Source: Thauera sedimentorum
GTDB taxonomy: Bacteria > Pseudomonadota > Gammaproteobacteria > Burkholderiales > Rhodocyclaceae
Length of the DNA: 64,000 bases
NCBI RefSeq assembly: GCF_014489115.1
Contig: NZ_JACTAH010000002.1
Coordinates: 744,001 to 808,000 of the forward strand
Direction: 5' to 3'
Of this stretch, positions 27,589-34,949 are shown one piece after another. Each line of letters starts with the position of its first letter. Position 1 is the first letter of the stretch. The position numbers were made by a program, and so were the translations under genes. The notes beneath the pieces were generated by a model. That model ran no database searches. It was not told where the DNA came from and was given only the letters and a program-made list of their open reading frames with translations.

Positions 27589-28982
27589 TGAACCGGCTCC
27601 GCATTCTCGCCCTCGCGCTCGCCACCCTGGGCGCGAGCGCCTGCACCACGCTGGCGCCCGACTACCAGCGCCCCGCTGCTCCGGTGCCCGCCGCCTGGGA
27701 CGGCGCCGCCGCGGGTGAACGCGCCGCGGCCGACATCGCCTGGCGCGAGTACTTTGCCGACGAGCGCCTGCGCCGCGTGATCGAGCTGGCGCTCGAACAC
27801 AACCGCGACCTGCGCGTGGCCGCGCTCAACATCGAGCAGGCACGCGCCCAGTACCGCATCCAGCGCGCCGACCAGTTTCCCTCGCTGGGCGTGACCGCCA
27901 GCCAGAACGCCCAGCGCGTCCCGGGCGATCTCAACAGCAGCGGCCAGTCGATGGTCAGCCGCCAGTACGGGGTGTCCGCCGGTATCGCCAGCTGGGAGCT
28001 CGACTTCTTCGGCCGGGTGCGCAGTCTGCGCGACGCCGCGCTGGAGCAATACCTCGCCAGCGAGGAGGCCCACCGCAGCGCGCGTATCGCCCTGGTGGCG
28101 GAAACCGCCACCGCCTGGCTGCAGCTGGCGGCCGACCGCGAGCGCCTGGAACTCGCGCGCGGCACGCTGGAGACCCGCCGCAAGGCCTTCGAGCTGACCC
28201 AGGCGAGCTTCGAGGCCGGTGCGGTGTCCGCGCTCGACCTGCGCCAGACGCAGGGCGAGATGGAACGCGCGCGCGCCGATGTGGCGGCCTTTTCGGCCAG
28301 TGCCGCACGCGCGTCGAACGCGCTGGCGCTGCTCGCGGGCAACAGCCTGTCGAGCGAACTCCTGCCGGCGAAGTTCGACATCACCGTGACCCGTGTGGCC
28401 GAGCTGCCGGCCGGCGTGCCTGCCGAGGCGCTGGCCAGCCGTCCCGACATCCTCGCCGCCGAGCATCGTCTGCGCGCGGCCAACGCCAACATCGGTGCGG
28501 CGCGTGCGGCCTTCTTCCCGCGCATCACGCTGACCGCCAGTGCCGGCACCGCCAGCGCGGAACTCGGCGGCCTGTTCGACAGCGGCTCGCGTGCCTGGAG
28601 CTTCATGCCCCAGCTCACCCTGCCGATCTTCGAGGCCGGACGGCTGGCCGCCAGCCTGGATGTGGCCGAGGTGCGCCGCGACATCGCCGTGGCCGAGTAC
28701 GAACGTGCCATCCAGGGCGCCTTCCGCGAGGTGGCCGATGCGCTCGCCGAACGCGGCACCCTGGGCGAGGAGCTCGACGCCCGGCAGATGCTGCTCGCCG
28801 CCGCCCGGGAAAGCCACCGCCTGTCGGGGGCGCGTTACCAGGCCGGGGTGGACAGCTTCCTGGTGCTGCTCGACGCCCAGCGCACCCTCTACGCCGCCGA
28901 GCAGGAGCTGATCGCCACCCGCCTGGCGGAAGCGGCCAACCGGGTGACGGTGTACAAGGTGCTCGGCGGCGGCTGGCAGTGA
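27588..28982 (+). CDS. RND outer-membrane channel lipoprotein (OprM/NodT family)
   Basis: A 464-aa outer-membrane factor. The signal peptide ends at lipobox GASAC, followed by the family opening LAPDYQRPAAPVPAAW. The protein carries the two-fold repeated helical barrel sequence of OprM-type channels. It completes the efflux system with the adaptor and pump upstream. The ATG shares one base with the pump's stop (TGATG). It may also serve the second RND pair at 30326-34644, which has no channel of its own. Confidence 0.95.
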   Translation: MNRLRILALALATLGASACTTLAPDYQRPAAPVPAAWDGAAAGERAAADIAWREYFADERLRRVIELALEHNRDLRVAALNIEQARAQYRIQRADQFPSLGVTASQNAQRVPGDLNSSGQSMVSRQYGVSAGIASWELDFFGRVRSLRDAALEQYLASEEAHRSARIALVAETATAWLQLAADRERLELARGTLETRRKAFELTQASFEAGAVSALDLRQTQGEMERARADVAAFSASAARASNALALLAGNSLSSELLPAKFDITVTRVAELPAGVPAEALASRPDILAAEHRLRAANANIGAARAAFFPRITLTASAGTASAELGGLFDSGSRAWSFMPQLTLPIFEAGRLAASLDVAEVRRDIAVAEYERAIQGAFREVADALAERGTLGEELDARQMLLAAARESHRLSGARYQAGVDSFLVLLDAQRTLYAAEQELIATRLAEAANRVTVYKVLGGGWQ

Positions 28983-29035
28983 GCGCCCGGCGGGTGGCGG
29001 CGGAACCATAGGCCCTTGCCCGCCTCCAACGCCCC

Positions 29036-30136
29036 GTGGATACCCTGACCCATGCCCTCTCCGGTGCGGTGCTCGGGCGCGTGCTCGCGCGCCCGGGACG
29101 CACCGGCACGCTGCAGCTGCGCGCCGCTCAGGCGGTGGCCGCGGGGGCCGCTGCCGCGGCCTTTCCCGACATCGACTTCGTCCTCGGCTACGTCTCCGAG
29201 ATCGCCTACCTGCGCGGCCACCGCGGCGTGACCCACTCCGTGCTGCTCGCGCCGCTGTGGGCGCTGCTGCTCGCCGGGCTGATGTCACGCATCAGCCGGC
29301 TGGGGGGCGGGGACGCGCGGCCGTGGCGCGCCTTCTACCCGGTGGCGCTGGGCGCACTGCTGATCCACATCGCCGGCGACTTCATCACCCAGTTCGGCAC
29401 CATGATGCTGGCGCCCTTCTCCGACCGGCGCTTCGGGCTGGGCACCACCTTCATCATCGACCTGGTGTTCTCCGGCATCCTGCTCGGCGGCCTGCTGGCC
29501 AGCGCCATCTGGCGGCGCAGCCGCGTGCCGGCCGCCCTGGCGCTGGTCGCCGTGGCCGGCTGGGTGGGCGTGGGCTGGATGGGGCGTGGCGAGGCGCTGG
29601 AGGCCGGGCGCGCCTACGCCGCGGCACAGGGCATTCCCATCGTCACGCTGGACGCGGCACCGCGGCCGGCCTCGCCGTTCAACTGGACGGTGGTGGTCTT
29701 CGACGGGCGCGACTATCACCTGGCCCATCTCAATACCCGGCGCAGCGAGCCCATGCTGGCCGGCCCGGACGACAATTTCATCCGCCGTTACTCCGCGCCC
29801 TACCAGCCGGTGGCGCAGGCGGTGTGGGAGCGCCGCGCCCGGTTCGGCAATGGCGAGGCCGAAGCGCTTGCGCGCAGCGTCTGGGAAGCGGAGGATTTCG
29901 CCTTCTACCGCTGGTTCGCGCTGTTTCCGGTGCTCGATCGCGTGGATGCGGCCGACCCGGCCGGCATGCGGTGCGCAGCCTTCCGCGACCTGCGTTTCGA
30001 GATGCCGGGACGCACCGAGCTGCCCTTCCGCTACGGACTGTGCGGTGCGCTGGCGGGCGGGCCGTGGCGACTCTACAAGGTGGTCGGCGAGGGCCGGAGC
30101 TGGCTCGATCTCGGCGGCGCGCGGGCGGCGGAGTGA
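29036..30136 (+). CDS. DUF457/YdjM-type membrane-bound metal-dependent hydrolase
   Basis: A 366-aa protein beginning at a GTG (VDTLTHALSGAVLGR). The histidine/aspartate signature is spread over DTLTHALSG, AFPDIDFVLGY and HRGVTHSVLLAPLWALL, which is the YbcI/YdjM (DUF457) pattern for a membrane metal-dependent hydrolase. Several TM helices follow, then a soluble C-terminal domain of about 180 residues (FNWTVVVFDGRDYHLAHLNT). The substrate is unknown. It lies 54 nt after the RND channel gene and may share its transcript. Confidence 0.85.
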   Translation: MDTLTHALSGAVLGRVLARPGRTGTLQLRAAQAVAAGAAAAAFPDIDFVLGYVSEIAYLRGHRGVTHSVLLAPLWALLLAGLMSRISRLGGGDARPWRAFYPVALGALLIHIAGDFITQFGTMMLAPFSDRRFGLGTTFIIDLVFSGILLGGLLASAIWRRSRVPAALALVAVAGWVGVGWMGRGEALEAGRAYAAAQGIPIVTLDAAPRPASPFNWTVVVFDGRDYHLAHLNTRRSEPMLAGPDDNFIRRYSAPYQPVAQAVWERRARFGNGEAEALARSVWEAEDFAFYRWFALFPVLDRVDAADPAGMRCAAFRDLRFEMPGRTELPFRYGLCGALAGGPWRLYKVVGEGRSWLDLGGARAAE

Positions 30137-30248
30137 AAATAAGCATAAACTAATGGACTTTCGGCGCACGCGCGCCGGTCCGGCAGCGCTCATGCCGGCT
30201 TTCGACCGGGATAATGGAAGCCGTCATGACCGCGCCCCCTCACCCCCG

Positions 30249-30274
30249 CCCCTCTCCCGCGGGCGGGAGAGGGG
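30249..30274. repeat. Short palindrome CCCCTCTCCCG / CGGGAGAGGGG
   Basis: Perfect 11-bp arms around CGGG, upstream of the second RND operon. This type of C/T-G/A palindrome is common as an intergenic repeat in proteobacteria (recalled) and may also weaken read-through from upstream. Confidence 0.6.
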
Positions 30275-30325
30275 AGATTCGAGAGACGCTGCGCGTCTTC
30301 TACATTGACTGGAATCGGGAACAAC

Positions 30326-31540
30326 ATGCGTCGGCGTCTGGCTGCAGTGGGGATAGTCGTGCTCGCGATCGCGGGCTTTCTGGTACTCAAGGCCACTCGC
30401 CCCGCGCCGCCGCCGGTCGAAGCGCGCGAGCGCATCTGGCGGGTCGCCGCCGAACACCTGCAGCCGGTGTCCGCGCGCCCCACGCTGACTCTCTATGGCC
30501 GGGTCGAGGCGCCCGACCAGGTGCGTGCCGCGGCACCGGTGTCCGCGCGGGTGCTGGAAGTGCGGGTGCGCGACGGCGAGCGGGTCGCGGCCGGCACCGT
30601 GCTGGCGCGGCTGGACCCGCGCGACCTGCAGCCGCGGGTGGCGCAGGCGCGTGCCGACATCGAGCGCGAGCAGATCCGCCAGCGTGCCGACCTGCAGGCC
30701 ATCGAGCAGGAGCGTGCGCTGCTGGCGCTGGCCGAGGCCAAGGTGGCGCGTTTCGAGCGCCTCAAGAACAAGGGATTCAGCGCCGAGAGCGCCTTCGACC
30801 AGGCGCGCGAGGAGCTGGCCCGCGTACGCCTGTCGCTGACCCAGCGCGAGCAGTCGATCCGCGAGCATCCCGCCCGCCTTGCGCAGCTGCAGGCAAAGCT
30901 TGCCGAGGTCGAGCGCGATGCGTCGCGCGGCGAGATCCGCGCCGCCTTCGACGCGCGCATCGGCACCGTGCAGGTGGCGGCCGGCGACCAGCTGCAGGCC
31001 GGGCAGGCGCTGCTCACGCTCTACTCGTCCGACACCCTGTTCCTGCGCGCCCGCGTGCCGGCGATCTATGCAGAAGAGTTGCGCAGTGCGCTCGCCGCCG
31101 GTGAGGCGCTCGGCGCGACCGCCGAGTTCGGCGCCAGCCGTCTGAACGCCCGCCTGGAACGCATCGCCGGCGAAGCCGACGCGCGCGGCGTGGATGTGCT
31201 GCTGCGCCTGGACGAGTCGGTCGCGGTGCCGGTCGGCGCCTTCGTCAATGCGGTGCTCGAGCGTCCCGCCCTGCAGGGCGTGTACAGCCTGCCGTTCTCC
31301 GCGCTGCATGGCGGCGAGCGCATCTACCAGGTGCGCGACGGGCGCCTGGCCGGCGTGCGGGTGAGCCGCCTGGGCGAGCGCCGCGACGGCGGCCAGGTTC
31401 GCCTGCTGGTACGCGCCGAAGGCCTTGTGCCTGAGGCGCCGGTGATGACCACCCACCTGCCCAATGCACTGGACGGCCTGGCGGTCGAGGTGGTGGACGG
31501 CGGTACCGCCGCACGGGCTGCACAGGCGGCCGCGCAATGA
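30326..31540 (+). CDS. RND periplasmic adaptor of the second efflux system
   Basis: A 404-aa HlyD/MFP-family adaptor. An N-terminal membrane anchor (LAAVGIVVLAIAGFLVL) is not followed by a lipobox cysteine. The lipoyl half (VSARVLEVRVRDGERVAAG), a coiled-coil hairpin at about 105-190, and beta-barrel segments follow. The ATG at 30326 is preceded by GGGA. An upstream TTG at 30305 is possible. The stop overlaps the start of the next pump gene (ATGA), so the two form a coupled pair. Confidence 0.9.
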   Translation: MRRRLAAVGIVVLAIAGFLVLKATRPAPPPVEARERIWRVAAEHLQPVSARPTLTLYGRVEAPDQVRAAAPVSARVLEVRVRDGERVAAGTVLARLDPRDLQPRVAQARADIEREQIRQRADLQAIEQERALLALAEAKVARFERLKNKGFSAESAFDQAREELARVRLSLTQREQSIREHPARLAQLQAKLAEVERDASRGEIRAAFDARIGTVQVAAGDQLQAGQALLTLYSSDTLFLRARVPAIYAEELRSALAAGEALGATAEFGASRLNARLERIAGEADARGVDVLLRLDESVAVPVGAFVNAVLERPALQGVYSLPFSALHGGERIYQVRDGRLAGVRVSRLGERRDGGQVRLLVRAEGLVPEAPVMTTHLPNALDGLAVEVVDGGTAARAAQAAAQ

Positions 31541-34500
31541 AGCACGGCCTGCTGCCCATGCTGGTCCGCCACCGGGTGGCGGCCAATGTGCTGATGCTGC
31601 TGGCCTTCGTGCTCGGGGTGATCGGCGTCACCCGCATGAACGTGCAGTTCTTCCCGCCCTTCGAACTGGACGTGATCAGCGTGCGCGTGGTGTGGAGCGG
31701 CGCGGCCTCCGAGGACGTGGAAACCGGCATCACCGCGCCGCTGGAAGAACGCCTGAAGAACGTCGACGGGCTGAAGAAGATGAGCTCCACCTCCGCGCAG
31801 GGGGTGTCCAGCATCACCCTGGAACTGGAGGAAGGCACCGACCCGCTGCTGGCGCTCGACCAGGTGCGCCAGCGCGTGGACGAGTTCCGCAACCTGCCGC
31901 GCGACGCCGAGACCCCGCAGGTCAGCCGGGTGGCGCGCTACGAGCCGATTGCCCGCCTGCTGGTGCGCGGGCACAGCGTGGAGGAACTGCGCCCCTGGGT
32001 GCGCCAGTTCGAGCGCGAACTGCTCTCCGCCGGCATCGACCGGGTGACGCTCACCGGCCTGCCCGAAGAGCGCATCGCCATCGAGATTCCCTCGGCGGCG
32101 CTGGAAACACTCGGCCTGTCGCTGGTAGACGTCGGCGAGCGGGTCGCCCAGCTGGCGCGTGACGTGCCCGCCGGGGTGGCTGGCGAGGCCGACGGCGCGC
32201 GCGAGATCCGCGGCCTGGAGCAGCGTCGCAGCGCCGAAGCTTTCGCCAGCCTGCCGCTGGTCAGCGACACCGACGGCCTGCTGCGCCTGGGCGAGATCGC
32301 CCACATCACCCGCGAGCCGCGCCCGGGCAGCCTGGAGCTGTCCGAGGGTGGCGACGCGGTGGTGGAGATGACCCTGCAGCGCGCCGAATCCGGCCATTCG
32401 CTGCGCGCCGCACAGGTACTGGAGGACTGGCTGGCGCGCACCCGCCCGACCCTGCCGCCCTCGGTGCGCCTGGAAGTGTTCGACGCCCAGTGGGAGCTGA
32501 TCAGCGACCGCATCGGCCTGCTGGTGAACAACGGCCTGTCCGGCCTGCTGCTGGTGGTGGCGGTGCTCTACCTGTTCCTGCCGGCGCGCGTCGCGCTGTG
32601 GGTGATGGTCGGCATCCCCACCGCCTTCCTCGCCACCCTGGGGCTGATGCTGGTGTTCGGCGGCACGGTGAACATGATGAGCCTGTTCGCGCTGATCATG
32701 GCGCTGGGCATCATCGTGGACGACGCCATCGTGGTCAGCGAGGACGCCGACACCCACCGGCGCATGGGTGAGGAGCCCGAGCACGCCGCGCTGGGCGGCG
32801 CACGGCGCATGCTGGGGCCGGTGATCGCCGCCTCGCTCACCACCGTCGCCGCCTTCCTGCCGCTGATGCTGGTCGGCGGGGTGATCGGCAACATCCTCGG
32901 CGACATCCCCTTCGTGATGATCATGGTGGTCACCGCCTCGCTGCTGGAGAGCTTCCTGATCCTTCCCGCCCACCTGCGCGGCGCGCTCGCCGGTGAGGCC
33001 GCCCGCCGCGTCTCGCCGCTGCGCCGCCGGCTCGACGATGGCTTCGAGCGCTTCCGCGAGCAGCGTTTCCGTCCGCTGGTGACCCTCGCGCTGGCCTGGC
33101 GCGGCGCCACCGTGGCGATCAGCCTCGGGCTGATGATCCTTGCGGTGGGGCTGCTGGCCGGCGGGCGCATCGGCTTCAACTTCTTCCCCACGCCGGAAGC
33201 GCAGATGCTCTACGCCAACGCCACCTTCGTGGCCGGCACGCCGCGCGAGCACACCGAGGCCTACCTGCGCGAACTGGAGCGCGCGATGTTCGAGGCCGAC
33301 CGCGAACTGGGTGGCGGCCTGGTGCAGACCGCGGTGGCCCGTCTCGGCGGCACGCTGGGCGCTGCCGGCAGCGGCGCCACCGGCGACCAGCTGGCCTCGA
33401 TCATGGTCGAGCTGCAGCCGCCGGACGAGCGCGAGGTGCGCAACGCCAGCTTCATCGAAACCTGGCGCGCCAAGCTCGCGCCGACCACCGGACTGGAGCA
33501 GCTCACCCTTACCGCGCGCCAGTCCGGCCCGCCGGGGCGCGACCTCACCGTGCGTCTGACCGGCGACGACGCCGAAGCGCTCAAGGCCGCGGCGCTGTCG
33601 CTCGCCGAAACCCTGCGCGGCATCCCCGGGGTGACCGACACAGAGGACGACATGCCCTTCGGCCGTGAGCAGCTGATCTACCGCCTGACCCCGGCCGGCG
33701 AGGCCCTGGGCCTGACCACCGAGAGCCTGGGCCGGCAGCTGCGCGCCGCCTTCGACGGCCACCTCGCCCAGCTGGTGCAGGTCGGGCGCGACGAACTGGA
33801 AGTGCGCGTGCTGCTGCCGCGCGGCGAGCGCAGCCGGCTGGACGTCTTCGAGCGCATCGTCATCCGCGCGCCCGACGGGCGCTTCGTTCCGCTCGCCACG
33901 GTGGCGAGCTGGGAGGCGCGGCGCGGCTTCGAGGCCCTGCGCCACGCCGACGGCAGGCTGGCGGTGGAAGTGAGCGGCGAGATCGACGCCGCGCGCTACG
34001 ACGCAGAGGCGATCCGCAGCGAACTCGCGCGCAACGCGCTGCCGCAGCTGGCCGCCGCCCATGGCGTGGATTTCAGCTTCGAGGGGCGCGCGGCCGACCA
34101 GCGCGAGACCATGGCCGACATGGGCACCGGTCTGGCGCTCGGCCTGGCGCTGATCTACCTGGTGCTGGTGTGGTCCTTCTCGTCCTGGAGCTGGCCGCTG
34201 GTGGTGATGTCGGCGATTCCGCTGGGTCTCGCCGGGGCGATCTTCGGCCATTGGGTGATGGGGCTCAACCTCACCATCCTGTCGATGTTCGGCCTCTTCG
34301 GCCTGGCCGGCATCGTGGTGAACAACTCCATCATCCTGGTCAGCCTGTTCCAGGAGCTGCACCGCAAGGGCATGGAGTTCGATGAGGCCCTGGTCGGCGC
34401 GGCCTGCGGGCGTCTGCGCGCGGTGCTGCTGACCTCGCTGACCACCATCGGCGGCCTCACCCCGCTGCTGTTCGAAACCTCGCTGCAGGCCCAGTTCCTG

Positions 34501-34644
34501 ATCCCGATGGCCGCCTCGATCGCCTTCGGGCTCGGCTTCTCGGCGGCGCTGGTGCTGTTTTTCGTGCCGGCGCTGCTGTCGCTGCTGGAGAGTTTCAAGG
34601 ACTGGATGGCGCGCCGGCTGTCGCTCGTTGAGGCGGGCGTCTAG
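31537..34644 (+). CDS. Second RND-family efflux permease (atypical TM10)
   Basis: A 1035-aa RND transporter. The N-terminus MLVRHRVAANVLMLLAFVLG and FFPPFELDVISVRVVWSGA are typical of the HAE/AcrB-related group. TM4 retains the acidic pair in GIIVDDAIVVSEDAD. TM10 reads GIVVNNSIILVSLF, with asparagine where AcrB-type pumps carry the essential lysine. Energy coupling may therefore differ, or this may be a separate RND subfamily. It overlaps the adaptor gene (ATGA). No outer-membrane factor is encoded next to it. Confidence 0.92.
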   Translation: MKHGLLPMLVRHRVAANVLMLLAFVLGVIGVTRMNVQFFPPFELDVISVRVVWSGAASEDVETGITAPLEERLKNVDGLKKMSSTSAQGVSSITLELEEGTDPLLALDQVRQRVDEFRNLPRDAETPQVSRVARYEPIARLLVRGHSVEELRPWVRQFERELLSAGIDRVTLTGLPEERIAIEIPSAALETLGLSLVDVGERVAQLARDVPAGVAGEADGAREIRGLEQRRSAEAFASLPLVSDTDGLLRLGEIAHITREPRPGSLELSEGGDAVVEMTLQRAESGHSLRAAQVLEDWLARTRPTLPPSVRLEVFDAQWELISDRIGLLVNNGLSGLLLVVAVLYLFLPARVALWVMVGIPTAFLATLGLMLVFGGTVNMMSLFALIMALGIIVDDAIVVSEDADTHRRMGEEPEHAALGGARRMLGPVIAASLTTVAAFLPLMLVGGVIGNILGDIPFVMIMVVTASLLESFLILPAHLRGALAGEAARRVSPLRRRLDDGFERFREQRFRPLVTLALAWRGATVAISLGLMILAVGLLAGGRIGFNFFPTPEAQMLYANATFVAGTPREHTEAYLRELERAMFEADRELGGGLVQTAVARLGGTLGAAGSGATGDQLASIMVELQPPDEREVRNASFIETWRAKLAPTTGLEQLTLTARQSGPPGRDLTVRLTGDDAEALKAAALSLAETLRGIPGVTDTEDDMPFGREQLIYRLTPAGEALGLTTESLGRQLRAAFDGHLAQLVQVGRDELEVRVLLPRGERSRLDVFERIVIRAPDGRFVPLATVASWEARRGFEALRHADGRLAVEVSGEIDAARYDAEAIRSELARNALPQLAAAHGVDFSFEGRAADQRETMADMGTGLALGLALIYLVLVWSFSSWSWPLVVMSAIPLGLAGAIFGHWVMGLNLTILSMFGLFGLAGIVVNNSIILVSLFQELHRKGMEFDEALVGAACGRLRAVLLTSLTTIGGLTPLLFETSLQAQFLIPMAASIAFGLGFSAALVLFFVPALLSLLESFKDWMARRLSLVEAGV

Positions 34645-34682
34645 GGCGGCTTGGTCCTTTGTGGTGGGTGGGGTGGTGGCCG

Positions 34683-34751
34683 GCCGTGTGGTGGAGGCGG
34701 CCGGCGCCTCATGCGTGCCGAAATCGTTGCCGGCCGCCTCCACCACACGGC
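34683..34751. repeat. Long hairpin 1 with conserved loop ATGCGTGCCGAAATCG
   Basis: Perfect 23-bp arms (34683-34705, 34729-34751) flank a loop that holds ATGCGTGCCGAAATCG at 34711-34726. It lies between the convergent second RND pump and the OvoA-like gene. The loop is the exact reverse complement of the loop in hairpin 2, while the arms differ. Confidence 0.85.
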
Positions 34752-34821
34752 TGGGAACGCAGGTGGCAGGACGACGGGCGGAAAAAACGCGTCAGTCTTG
34801 AGAGGGCCGGCGGCGGTTCCA

Positions 34822-34887
34822 GCCAGGAGGGGTGTGGGCCGCGGCGATTTCGGCACGCATGAGCCGCGGCCCACACCCCCTTCTGGC
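34822..34887. repeat. Long hairpin 2 with the same loop in reverse orientation
   Basis: Perfect 17-bp arms (34829-34845, 34863-34879), with further partial pairing outside them, enclose CGATTTCGGCACGCAT at 34845-34860. This is the reverse complement of the hairpin 1 loop. The remaining bases of 34645-34949 hold nothing I can assign, although A-rich GGAAAAAACG lies between the hairpins. Confidence 0.85.
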
Positions 34888-34949
34888 CACCCCCGACCAT
34901 CAAGCCTCAACGAATCCGGGCACGATCTGTGTCCAGAACCGCTCCGAAC

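Noticed and set aside
31324..34746. 1140-aa minus-strand reading frame opposite the second RND operon
   Set aside because: Antisense shadow of the RND genes, repetitive in Q/H/G/A, no recognisable domain.
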